A DNA stretch of 64,000 bases, from positions 1-64,000 of the forward strand of contig CBDETC010000003.1 of assembly GCA_965242845.1 (NCBI GenBank). Reading direction: 5' to 3'. Numbering within the stretch: the stretch's first letter is position 1; each line of letters opens with the position of its first letter. The DNA is from RHLJ01 sp965242845 (GTDB lineage: Bacteria; Bacteroidota; Rhodothermia; Balneolales; Balneolaceae). Below the pieces are notes generated by a model that saw only the letters and a program-made list of their open reading frames with translations, had not been told where the DNA came from and searched no databases. Shown here in pieces: positions 51,776 through 59,598 of the stretch. The translations under genes and the position numbers were made by a program.

Positions 51776-52103
51776 CAACGACAATTACATAGAAGAATTT
51801 TTTAATGAGCTTAGGAAAGAGGATGAGGGCTTAGATATTCCCTCTTTCGAGACTATATATGGCCAGAGTTCCAATAAGTCTAATTATTGGATGGCTTCTG
51901 GCATAGCAGCCTCAATACTGATTGTACTTGGTATTTATACCGTTTCAATTAACCAACCCAGCGACTCTACTATCCAGGAAATCGTACTTAGTCCACTTGA
52001 TATAAGAGAAACAGGTACAAGCTTACTTATCACAGACATCAATGCAGTTGATTCCTGGAGCGCCCCATCTAATTCACTAATTAACGACTATCATGAATGG
52101 TAA
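51768..52103 (+). CDS. Small membrane protein, probable anti-sigma factor
   Basis: A 111-residue protein with an N-terminal cytoplasmic part (residues 1-40: EEFFNELRKEDEGLDIPSFETIY), one membrane helix at about 42-58, and a periplasmic tail of about 50 residues. It lacks a zinc motif (HxxxCxxC), so it is not a ZAS-type anti-sigma, but the size, single helix and coupling to an ECF sigma gene fit the role of an anti-sigma or accessory protein. It overlaps both neighbours (8 and 11 bases), so all three are translated together. No family match that I can name. Confidence 0.75.
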   Translation: MSNNDNYIEEFFNELRKEDEGLDIPSFETIYGQSSNKSNYWMASGIAASILIVLGIYTVSINQPSDSTIQEIVLSPLDIRETGTSLLITDINAVDSWSAPSNSLINDYHEW

Positions 52104-52791
52104 ATACAGTTCTTTAAAAGCTTTAAAACCCTTTATAGCAGGTTTTTTGATCTTTATTTCAAGCTCATCAGTGTACGCTCAGAATAGTTTTGAGGAAGAA
52201 CTCTTCTCAGCTAAAACGGCACTGAAGTATAGAATTGAAATCGGGTTATCAGAGCAACAGATAGCCAATATACAAGAGATATATAGTGCTCATATCACTG
52301 AGTTTGAAATAATGAGGTTTGACCTGGATGCCGAGCTTCAGGCATTGGACAAAATTATGGCAAAGGATAGAGTGGATGAAAAGGAAGCAACAGATAAGCT
52401 GCAAACAGTATTAAGATTAGAGGAAAACCTAAAACGAGTTCGCCTTTTAATGCTAGTTCGCATCAAAAATACCTTGAACAGTAGCCAGCAGGAAAGGCTA
52501 AAAGAACTAAGAACAGAGAACGATATTGATGGCTTTCTTATGACGGCCCCTATAAACAATAACCAAAAATTTACCCTCCAACTCAGGGGTATTCAAGGGA
52601 GCGGTCCCCAGCCTCTATATGTACTAAAGACTTCGTCCGGAGACAAAGAGGTAAGCAGGTCGTTCATTAGCAGCCTGGATACTTCTGATATAGAAAGCAT
52701 CAAGATAATTAAAGATGAGGCCGCAATACGAATGTTTGGAAATAAGGGTAAAAACGGGGTGGTCTATCTAGAAATAAAAGAATCGAATTAA
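52093..52791 (+). CDS. Spy/CpxP-like periplasmic protein fused to TonB-plug-like segment
   Basis: Exported protein of 232 residues: signal peptide 1-30 (VYAQ), then a helical Spy/CnrX-like region (about 36-150) with the heavy-metal/chaperone sensor type motif LSEQQIANIQEIYSAH and SSQQERLKELR. The C-terminal 40 residues (DTSDIESIKIIKDEAAIRM, then FGNKGKNGVVYLEIK) match the last part of the TonB-dependent receptor plug domain, seen also on some Bacteroidota signalling proteins. Fusion of these two pieces is unusual. It may sense envelope conditions and signal to the anti-sigma-like protein whose gene overlaps it. Function is inferred from context. Confidence 0.78.
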   Translation: MNGKYSSLKALKPFIAGFLIFISSSSVYAQNSFEEELFSAKTALKYRIEIGLSEQQIANIQEIYSAHITEFEIMRFDLDAELQALDKIMAKDRVDEKEATDKLQTVLRLEENLKRVRLLMLVRIKNTLNSSQQERLKELRTENDIDGFLMTAPINNNQKFTLQLRGIQGSGPQPLYVLKTSSGDKEVSRSFISSLDTSDIESIKIIKDEAAIRMFGNKGKNGVVYLEIKESN

Positions 52792-52822
52792 CAAACATTC
52801 AGAACCAATTCATTTACAATTA

Positions 52823-54283
52823 ATGGCATCAAGAAGTCTATTTCTCTCAATTATTATCCTGGTTATTCATTCCAACATTCATGCACAAACGATCCATCGG
52901 GCTGCCTGTGATGGAAATCTGGGTCAATTGGATTCATTACTAATAACCACGGATATAAATATCACAAACGGAACGGAGTCTACTGCGCTACAATTGGCTG
53001 CGTATTGCAGGCAGTCTGAAGCCTTCCACTTTTTGCTGGAAAAGGGTGCTGATATACATAGTACAAACAGGTTTGAGGAAACAGCACTTTATTATGCAAT
53101 TAGAGCCCGTGATAGTGCAATGGTTCAGTCACTAATTACTAAAGGAGCGTTGTTAGACATACTAAATGAGGAAAATATCAGTCCGTTGTTCAGGACCGTT
53201 CAGTCAGATAATCTACAACTTCTGAACATGCTCTTAGAAGCAGGAGCGGATATAAATCTTGGGAAATCACCACTTCATGATGCTGTACTAAATGATAACC
53301 TCGAGATATTAAGACTGATTATTGATGATAGTACCGAATTGGACCCGATTAATAACTACAAAAATACTCCTTTAGCGATTGCCCAAAGACAAGGGTCAAC
53401 GGAAATTGCTGAGTTTCTGATTTCCAAAGGAGCGGATGAGAAAAAGGTGCAGGAGTTCAATCTTAGTGGGCCATATGCAGGACAGGATATGCCAGGTAAT
53501 GAGGCGGTGATTTTCGCTCCGGGATTCATTTCCGCTGAGAACTTTGTGCATACCGTAGCCTTTAACGCTGATCAAACTAAAATCTACTATACCTTAGAGT
53601 CCTGGCTTGCACACGGCGGAACCATTATGGTAACCAGTTTGATTGATGGAAAGTGGACGGATCCCGTTCCCTCTGATATTGAAGGAAACTACCGGGAAAT
53701 AGACCCGTTTATTACCAGAGATGGAAAATGGCTTTATTATAGTTCCAATCGCCCGGTAAATGGGGTCGAAGATGAAAGTAATATTGATATGTGGATGGTC
53801 AACATTGAAGAAGATAGCTGGAGCGAGCCCATTTATCTGGGAGCAAAAGTGAATACGGAGTTTTTAGATTGGTTTCCTACACTCTCCGAAAATGGCAATT
53901 TGTACTTTTCTACAGGCCCGAATCCTTCAAGTAATATTGTTCTTTCTAAATTTGAAGATGGAGAATACCAGGAGGCCGTTTCATTAGGTGATTCAGTAAA
54001 CTCTGAATCAAGAGACTATGACCCATTAATTGCTCCGGACGAAAGCTTTGTAATATTTTCTTCAAACCGACCGGGAGGATTTGGTTCTGTGGATCTTTAC
54101 ATAAGCTATAAAAAGAAAGATGGAAGCTGGACAAGAGCAAAGAATATGGGCGAAACCATCAATACTCAAAGTGCAGAATTCGCTTCAAAACTTTCTTATG
54201 ATGGCAAATACTTATTCTTTAACAGAGGGGGAGAAATTTTTTGGATTGATGCTGGAATAATTTCCGATCTAAAAGAGAACTAG
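52823..54283 (+). CDS. Secreted ankyrin-repeat plus PD40 propeller protein
   Basis: Exported protein of 486 residues: signal peptide 1-22 (NIHAQ), ankyrin repeats at about 22-210 (STALQLAAYCRQSEAFHFLLEKGAD, KSPLHDAVLNDNLEILRL, NTPLAIAQRQGSTEIAEFLISKGAD), then a WD40/PD40 (TolB-like) propeller at about 230-480 with DPFITRDGKWLYYSSNRP, DPLIAPDESFVIFSSNRPGG and AEFASKLSYDGKYLFFNRGG. The combination of ankyrin repeats with a PD40 propeller in a periplasmic or outer-face protein is unusual. It follows the ECF sigma operon by 31 bases and may belong to its regulon. A terminator follows. Confidence 0.82.
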   Translation: MASRSLFLSIIILVIHSNIHAQTIHRAACDGNLGQLDSLLITTDINITNGTESTALQLAAYCRQSEAFHFLLEKGADIHSTNRFEETALYYAIRARDSAMVQSLITKGALLDILNEENISPLFRTVQSDNLQLLNMLLEAGADINLGKSPLHDAVLNDNLEILRLIIDDSTELDPINNYKNTPLAIAQRQGSTEIAEFLISKGADEKKVQEFNLSGPYAGQDMPGNEAVIFAPGFISAENFVHTVAFNADQTKIYYTLESWLAHGGTIMVTSLIDGKWTDPVPSDIEGNYREIDPFITRDGKWLYYSSNRPVNGVEDESNIDMWMVNIEEDSWSEPIYLGAKVNTEFLDWFPTLSENGNLYFSTGPNPSSNIVLSKFEDGEYQEAVSLGDSVNSESRDYDPLIAPDESFVIFSSNRPGGFGSVDLYISYKKKDGSWTRAKNMGETINTQSAEFASKLSYDGKYLFFNRGGEIFWIDAGIISDLKEN

Positions 54284-54310
54284 CTAAACCGATATTATCT
54301 TTTGTCATCA

Positions 54311-54345
54311 AGAGCCTCATTCATTTTTGGATGAGGCTTTTTTGT
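54311..54345 (+). terminator. Rho-independent terminator after the ankyrin/PD40 gene
   Basis: AGCCTCATTCAT and ATGAGGCT pair in a hairpin with a short T-rich loop, followed by a run of T. Confidence 0.85.
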
Positions 54346-54386
54346 GTACCTTTGTTTGAAAATTTCTACAATTCAAAACATAGGTT

Positions 54387-55397
54387 ATGGTCCGTATTTC
54401 TACGCTCCTTCTATCTTTTCTTCTATTCATTTCATGCTCATCAAAAAATGAAGCCAGCAAACTGGTTGTTAATACCGGTAATGCTCAAGGCTCAACCTTC
54501 CAGGTAAGATACCTGACTTCTTCGAATCAGAATTTCGAAGAAGACATCAATACCATCTTGAGAAATATTGACCAGTCGATGAGCACCTATTTGCCCGGCT
54601 CATTGATTTCTCAGTTGAATAGTGGAGATGTTGAGCTAACGGTTGATGCTCATTTCAGGAAAGTATTAGATAGAGCCCTGGAGATATCCCAGGAAACGGA
54701 AGGTGATTTTGATCCCACTGTAGGTGTGCTTGTAAGCTTATGGGGTTTTGGCTTTGAAGAAGTCAGAACCGATGTAGATACCGAGATGATAGAAGAAGCC
54801 CTGGAAAAAACGGGATATGATAAAGTCCGATATGCAGGAGGAAGAGTATCTCTTCCCGAAGGAATGTCCCTGGACTTTAATGCGCTCGCACAAGGTTATA
54901 CGGTGGATGTGATCGCAGAACACCTGGAGTCAAAAGGCATTGAACACTACATGGTGGAGGTTGGCGGCGAAGTACGAACACTGGGAGTAAATGATAAAGG
55001 GAATCTGTGGAGAATTGGCATAGATAAACCAAAACCTCAAATTGATGATGAGTCACGTTTTCAGGTTATTGTTGAAATGGACAATAATGCGCTTGCTACT
55101 TCAGGTAATTACAGGAGGTACTGGGTAGATGACGAAACGGGCTTAAAGTATTCGCATACTATAAACCCGCACACGGGTACTCCTGCAAAAAATCGGTTAC
55201 TGAGCGTTTCCATATTGGCACCTACTTCAATGGATGCCGATGCCTATGCTACCGTATGTATGGTAAAAGGGGTAGAAGGATGTATGGAATTTCTGGAAGC
55301 CAAGCCGGAATTAGAGGGTTATCTGGTGTTTACTGACGATGAAGGAGAATGGGAAGTGCTAATTACCGAAGGCTTCGAAAAGTATATCTTGCAATAG
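54387..55397 (+). CDS. apbE: FAD:protein FMN transferase (ApbE family) lipoprotein
   Basis: Transfers FMN from FAD to a threonine of target proteins; NqrB and NqrC are the classic substrates. The 336-residue lipoprotein (lipobox FISC, C17) has the ApbE signatures GSTFQVRY, DQSMSTYLPGS, FDPTVGVLVSLWGFG, MSLDFNALAQGYTVD, EVGGEVRTLG and the metal-binding ATSGNYRRYW, YSHTINPHTG and APTSMDADAYAT. It lies 3.2 kb downstream of nqrF with the ECF operon between. The next gene begins shortly after, so they may be co-transcribed. Confidence 0.95.
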   Translation: MVRISTLLLSFLLFISCSSKNEASKLVVNTGNAQGSTFQVRYLTSSNQNFEEDINTILRNIDQSMSTYLPGSLISQLNSGDVELTVDAHFRKVLDRALEISQETEGDFDPTVGVLVSLWGFGFEEVRTDVDTEMIEEALEKTGYDKVRYAGGRVSLPEGMSLDFNALAQGYTVDVIAEHLESKGIEHYMVEVGGEVRTLGVNDKGNLWRIGIDKPKPQIDDESRFQVIVEMDNNALATSGNYRRYWVDDETGLKYSHTINPHTGTPAKNRLLSVSILAPTSMDADAYATVCMVKGVEGCMEFLEAKPELEGYLVFTDDEGEWEVLITEGFEKYILQ

Positions 55398-55414
55398 CAT
55401 TGTCTCTCAATACC

Positions 55415-56947
55415 ATGAATAAGAGTTCACTCCTCCTTTTATCGATATTGGCCCTGGGTATTTCATGTACCCAGTCAACCACAATTACCCCAGCTTATGA
55501 GGAAAGCTGGGAATCTCTCTCCGCCAATGAAAAGGAGCCAGAATGGTTTAAGGATGCAAAGCTGGGAATCTACTTTCACTGGGGAGTATATAGTGTGCCT
55601 GCTTATGACAATGAGTGGTACCCAAGATGGATGTATGTGCCTAATCGGGAAGGAGAATGGGGTGGAACGGTCTATGAATATCATGAAGAGACTTATGGGC
55701 CAGTTTCAGAATTTAACTACCATGATTTTATCCCTGATTTTACCGGAGAATATTTTGATGCAGCAGAATGGGCGGATTTATTTCAAAAAACTGGAGCTCG
55801 ATTTGCTGGCCCGGTAGCTCAACATCACGATGGCTTTGCGATGTGGGATAGCGAAGTAAATCCATGGAATGTAGTAGATATGGGGCCTAAGAAGGATATT
55901 CTTGGTGATCTTTTCACAGAGCTGGAGAAAAGAGAGCTAAAAACCATTGCCACTTTTCATCATGCCAAGCTCTTACAACGTTACGCCAACGACTCTACCA
56001 ACTGGGCAGGTGCGAGTAGTGATCCAGGATTCAACAGTCACTTCCCATATCATCCTGAGTATATAACTTCCACGAAGGACCCAAAGCTTCGTCTGCTATA
56101 TGGAAATATGGAAGAAGCAGAGTTCCTCGACTACTGGCTAAACCAGGTGGAAGAAGTAGTGGATAGTTATCAGCCTGATATTATCTGGTTTGATTCATGG
56201 CTGGATGAAATCCCTGAAGAGTACAGGAAAAAAATGGTTGCTCATCACTTCAATGCGGGTATTGCAAATGGACAGGAACCACTTGTTGCTTACAAACAAG
56301 AAGATTTACCATCCAATGTTGGAATCCTTGATATCGAGCAGGGAGGGAAAACCGATATATCGAAAGATTACTGGCTCACGGATATAACGATTAGTTATGG
56401 AGCCTGGAATTATGTGGAGGGACAGGTGTATAAAGACCCTGCCTTATTAATCCGCAATATGATTGATGTGTGGAGCAAGAAAGGGATTGTACTGTTAAAT
56501 GTATCTCCAACAGCTCAGGGAGTAATTACAGAACCTCAAAGAGAAGTGCTGGCTTCTATTGGAGAATGGATTGGCGACCATGAAGAGGCAGTATATGAAA
56601 CGAGAGCGTATTCCATGTTTGGTTATGGCGAAGCTGAATTTGAAGCCGGGCATTTTGGAGGACAATCTGCGACCATGCAGTATTCAAACAAAGACATACG
56701 CTTCACGACATCAAAAGATGGCAATACAATCTATGCGTATGTGCTCGGATTGCCTGAAGCTAATTCATTCATTTCAATAAGACATGTTGTTGAGGGAAGT
56801 GATTGTAGATTAATCTCACATATTTCCCTGGTTGGATCTGATGCAGAGATAAGCTGGGAGATAAAAGGAGATCAGGTAGTTATAAATACACCTGATGCGA
56901 CAGAAATGAATGAACTTGCTACTGTCTTTAAGATCGAATTAGAATAG
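55415..56947 (+). CDS. Alpha-L-fucosidase (GH29) lipoprotein
   Basis: Surface or periplasmic glycoside hydrolase of family 29, which removes alpha-L-fucose from glycans. The start is at 55415, giving a lipoprotein signal (lipobox LGISC, C18) and 510 residues; an ATG at 55349 would add 22 residues and overlap apbE. The GH29 signatures are YFHWGVYSVPAYDNEWYP (54-70), AQHHDGFAMWDS (136-147), TFHHAKLLQRY and the predicted catalytic nucleophile D260 in DIIWFDSWLDE. The C-terminal part (about 400-510) is a beta-sandwich. There is no SusC/D pair beside it, so it may act on fucose-containing polymers taken up elsewhere. Confidence 0.92.
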   Translation: MNKSSLLLLSILALGISCTQSTTITPAYEESWESLSANEKEPEWFKDAKLGIYFHWGVYSVPAYDNEWYPRWMYVPNREGEWGGTVYEYHEETYGPVSEFNYHDFIPDFTGEYFDAAEWADLFQKTGARFAGPVAQHHDGFAMWDSEVNPWNVVDMGPKKDILGDLFTELEKRELKTIATFHHAKLLQRYANDSTNWAGASSDPGFNSHFPYHPEYITSTKDPKLRLLYGNMEEAEFLDYWLNQVEEVVDSYQPDIIWFDSWLDEIPEEYRKKMVAHHFNAGIANGQEPLVAYKQEDLPSNVGILDIEQGGKTDISKDYWLTDITISYGAWNYVEGQVYKDPALLIRNMIDVWSKKGIVLLNVSPTAQGVITEPQREVLASIGEWIGDHEEAVYETRAYSMFGYGEAEFEAGHFGGQSATMQYSNKDIRFTTSKDGNTIYAYVLGLPEANSFISIRHVVEGSDCRLISHISLVGSDAEISWEIKGDQVVINTPDATEMNELATVFKIELE

Positions 56948-56955
56948 CGACAGGC

Positions 56956-57198
56956 TTAAGCTACGAAAGGACTAAATTCGCCTTCTTCTTTCTTTTTGTC
57001 GTCGCTCTTACACTTTTCATCCGGAAGAGCCCCGCAAAAACCACACGCTTCACCCTCTTTATTTAAAAAGGGGCTGTTACTGGCGCAGGTTCCGGCAAAT
57101 TCTCCATCTTTCTTCACCAGGATTTTAATAGCAATACCTGCAAAACCTATTCCGATCAGAACAACTGCGAGGCCAAGAGTAAGTAACATTGTTGACAT
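56956..57198 (-). CDS. Small four-cysteine membrane protein, candidate NqrM
   Basis: An 80-residue protein with one N-terminal membrane helix (about 4-28) and a cysteine motif after it: C38, C52, C55 and C63 (GTCASN, EACGFCG, DEKCKS), then a charged tail. NqrM (DUF539), needed for assembly of the NqrD/NqrE iron centre, has the same size, one N-terminal helix and four cysteines, and usually sits near apbE and nqr genes. Here apbE is 1.6 kb away on the other strand. The spacing of cysteines is not identical, so this is a proposal, not an identification. It is the only gene on the minus strand between 40541 and 57590. Confidence 0.72.
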   Translation of the reverse strand: MSTMLLTLGLAVVLIGIGFAGIAIKILVKKDGEFAGTCASNSPFLNKEGEACGFCGALPDEKCKSDDKKKEEGEFSPFVA

Positions 57199-57366
57199 AA
57201 TACCAGGATATTTTCAAACACTTAAAGGTCGTCATTTAGCTATTTAACGGCAATATCAGGGATATAATTTCGCAAGCGGTTAAATAGAAGGATGTGTATA
57301 TTTATCGCCCTTTTAAAATGACAATTAATATGTTATTCGTCGTTTAATAAAGGCTTGAGTTGATTA

Positions 57367-57379
57367 CAGATTTCGGCTC
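57367..57379 (+). repeat. Partial copy of the tRNA anticodon arm
   Basis: CAGATTTCGGCTC at 57367-57379 is identical to 57438-57450 inside the tRNA-Arg gene, in the same orientation. It does not fold as a tRNA. It could be an old duplication or insertion-site remnant. Confidence 0.4.
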
Positions 57380-57409
57380 AGACATACCGTAGCATTTTTG
57401 CTAACAAAT

Positions 57410-57483
57410 GCGCCCGTAGCTCAACTGGATAGAGTACCAGATTTCGGCTCTGGGGGTTGGGGGTTCGAACCCTCCCGGGCGTA
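57410..57483 (+). tRNA. tRNA-Arg (anticodon UCG)
   Basis: A cloverleaf folds well: acceptor GCGCCCG with CGGGCGT, D arm GCTC with GAGT, anticodon stem CCAGA with TCTGG, loop TTTCGGC giving anticodon TCG at 57444-57446, and T arm GGGGG-TTCGAAC-CCTCC. The discriminator is A and the CCA end is not encoded. It reads CGA and related arginine codons. It fills much of the 390-base gap between the candidate NqrM and the TPR gene. A terminator follows at 57492-57534. Confidence 0.95.
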
Positions 57484-57491
57484 CTTTTTAT

Positions 57492-57534
57492 AAACCCTAA
57501 CCGATATTTATACTTGGTTGGGGTTTCCTTTTTT
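57492..57534 (+). terminator. Terminator after the tRNA gene
   Basis: AAACCCTAACC and GGTTGGGGTTT pair with one mismatch around a 13-base loop and are followed by a T run. Confidence 0.75.
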
Positions 57535-57590
57535 ATGAACTAGCTCCTTCTGAAAAAAACTTTCATAACGAGGGGTTATTCCCTTAAGAT

Positions 57591-59351
57591 TTAAGCCACA
57601 ATCGATTTTAGGTAAACGGATAAGTCGGTTCCAATATCCAATTGAAGTTTTCTTTTTAACCTTCTTTTAGCCTGTTTCACGCTTTTGGTATCAACGTGCA
57701 GAATATTGGCTATATCTTTATTTGTTAGCTCCATTTGAACCAGGGTAGCTAGTCGCTCTTGTTTAGGAGTTAAGTCGTGATTGAGTCGTCTTAGCTCCGT
57801 AAAAAAACCAGTATTGATCTGCTTAATCTTTTCAAAAAGTAATTCTTCATCATCATCAAGGCTGGTATTTCGGTGAAGGTCGTCAACCAAAGAAGTAAGT
57901 TCTTTCCTGCCTTCCAGCGTGCGAACATGCTGGCGAACTCCTTCCAGGTCTTCTTTGAATTTTGAGATAAAATTATTCTTCTCTGAAATAACCCACCCAA
58001 ATTGTTGAAGTTCTTGTTTCATAGACTCCAGCAGGATTCGTTTTTGTTCTTGCTTTCGTTTGTGATAATTCCAGAAGTACATACCAGTAATGGTAAAGAT
58101 GAAAATAACCCCGAGGATTATGCTAAAATACAGCCGCTGCTTTCCTTTCTTTTCAGATCTAAGTAGCAGAATTTCCTGTTCCTTTTTATCTGCTTCATAC
58201 TTGATCGTAAGGTCTGCTATAGTTTTTAGGTTTTCTTCTCGTGTTAGACTGTCTGTCATTTGCTTGGCTTCCAGGACATAAGTGAAAGCATCTGAGGAAT
58301 TCCCTAATTCCTGTTCCGTTTTGGCAAGCAACATGATGATCTCAACCTTATGACTAAGCTTAGTAGGCGCAGTATTATCTATTTTTTCATTTAAGTTGAG
58401 GGCTTCTAATGCGTTTTCTTTGGCTGCACTAAAATTGCCTTGTTGAAAGTTAATTTGAGCTATGAAGTAATAACCCCTGGGCTGATCTTGTAACCAGTCT
58501 CCTCTTCTGCCCATATCAAGAGCTTTTTGGAAAGCTGTTTTTGCATCATCAAGCCTTCCCTGGCTTAATAGAATCTTGCCTTTAGTAATGTAGAGCGGAA
58601 TTGGGGGAGCAGGGTTATCTCTTGCTATGTCAATAGCACGATTAATGGTAGGTAATGCTTCAGCATAATCTCCGTATAGCCAATAGGCTTTGGCCAGATC
58701 ATGTAAGATTTTTCCTATACCCTGGTTGTTTTCCAATTTGGAAAAAGCTTCAACTGACTTCTCAAAATTTGTGATTGCACTCCCAACTTCATTTTGTTCA
58801 AGATATAGTAGACCGATAAACCGATACACAGTGGCCAGTTCCGAATAGTTTTCCTGTCCCTCGAAATAGTCTAAAACCTGAATATATGTATCGATTGCTT
58901 CCTCGTATTTATCCAGCCAAAACAGCCCTTTTCCAATTCCAAAATAGGCCCTCATTGTCCTCTCCTCATCTCCTAACAGCTCATATATTTCATGAGCCCT
59001 GGAATAATAAAAAGACAAGCTATCAGGAGACTCAAACCCATCAAAAGAAGAAGCGAGTACTTCAAAAGCCTTAGCTTCACCCAATTTGTATCCTAGTTCC
59101 TTTGAAATGCTCAAAGCTTCCAATGCTCTTTTTCTTAGTACTGGTTTGGGGGCTTTGAATTGGGGTTTCTCAACCATGCTAACTAAAAGGTCAACACGTT
59201 CCTGATCACGTTGAGGATGATCCTTAAGCTTCTGTTCTAAAACCTTGTTAGGTGTAGGTTTTCCTGGTGGCGGTGGTTTATGTGGTTGAGCCGCAACTAG
59301 TTGAGGTATGGCGCAAAAGAGAATTACGACAAAGCAGTAATAATACTTCAT
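57591..59351 (-). CDS. TPR-repeat membrane regulator with C-terminal HTH
   Basis: A 586-residue protein from the ATG at 59351 (MKYYYCFVVILF; an ATG at 59402 would add 17 residues and bury the signal). A signal peptide ends near VAAQ. Tetratricopeptide repeats run from about 50 to 400, then one membrane helix (about 420-438), a coiled coil (440-500) and a C-terminal helix-turn-helix of LuxR type (TPKQERLATLVQMELTNKDIANIL, then KSVKQAKRRLKRKL). This is a one-component design common in Bacteroidota: periplasmic TPRs sense a signal and the cytoplasmic HTH binds DNA. The target is unknown. It reads away from the gamma-glutamyltransferase gene. Confidence 0.9.
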   Translation of the reverse strand: MKYYYCFVVILFCAIPQLVAAQPHKPPPPGKPTPNKVLEQKLKDHPQRDQERVDLLVSMVEKPQFKAPKPVLRKRALEALSISKELGYKLGEAKAFEVLASSFDGFESPDSLSFYYSRAHEIYELLGDEERTMRAYFGIGKGLFWLDKYEEAIDTYIQVLDYFEGQENYSELATVYRFIGLLYLEQNEVGSAITNFEKSVEAFSKLENNQGIGKILHDLAKAYWLYGDYAEALPTINRAIDIARDNPAPPIPLYITKGKILLSQGRLDDAKTAFQKALDMGRRGDWLQDQPRGYYFIAQINFQQGNFSAAKENALEALNLNEKIDNTAPTKLSHKVEIIMLLAKTEQELGNSSDAFTYVLEAKQMTDSLTREENLKTIADLTIKYEADKKEQEILLLRSEKKGKQRLYFSIILGVIFIFTITGMYFWNYHKRKQEQKRILLESMKQELQQFGWVISEKNNFISKFKEDLEGVRQHVRTLEGRKELTSLVDDLHRNTSLDDDEELLFEKIKQINTGFFTELRRLNHDLTPKQERLATLVQMELTNKDIANILHVDTKSVKQAKRRLKRKLQLDIGTDLSVYLKSIVA

Positions 59352-59598
59352 AGGCTTAAAATCGAAACCTAACCAAGCCTTTGTTCGATTTGGAGTATGC
59401 AATAAAAGCTATTTTGAACTAAATAGTAAGTGTCAGATTGTCCATTTGAGTGATGAACCCCACTGCTGGTACAAAACAGGAATCACGATTTACAACGTAT
59501 TTCATCTAGCCATGTGCTGAATAGAACCATTCCTTGAGTAATCCGGTTTTGAGTGCTATAATCTTCCAGCTCTTTAACAAAAAACTTGTTTTCCCATT

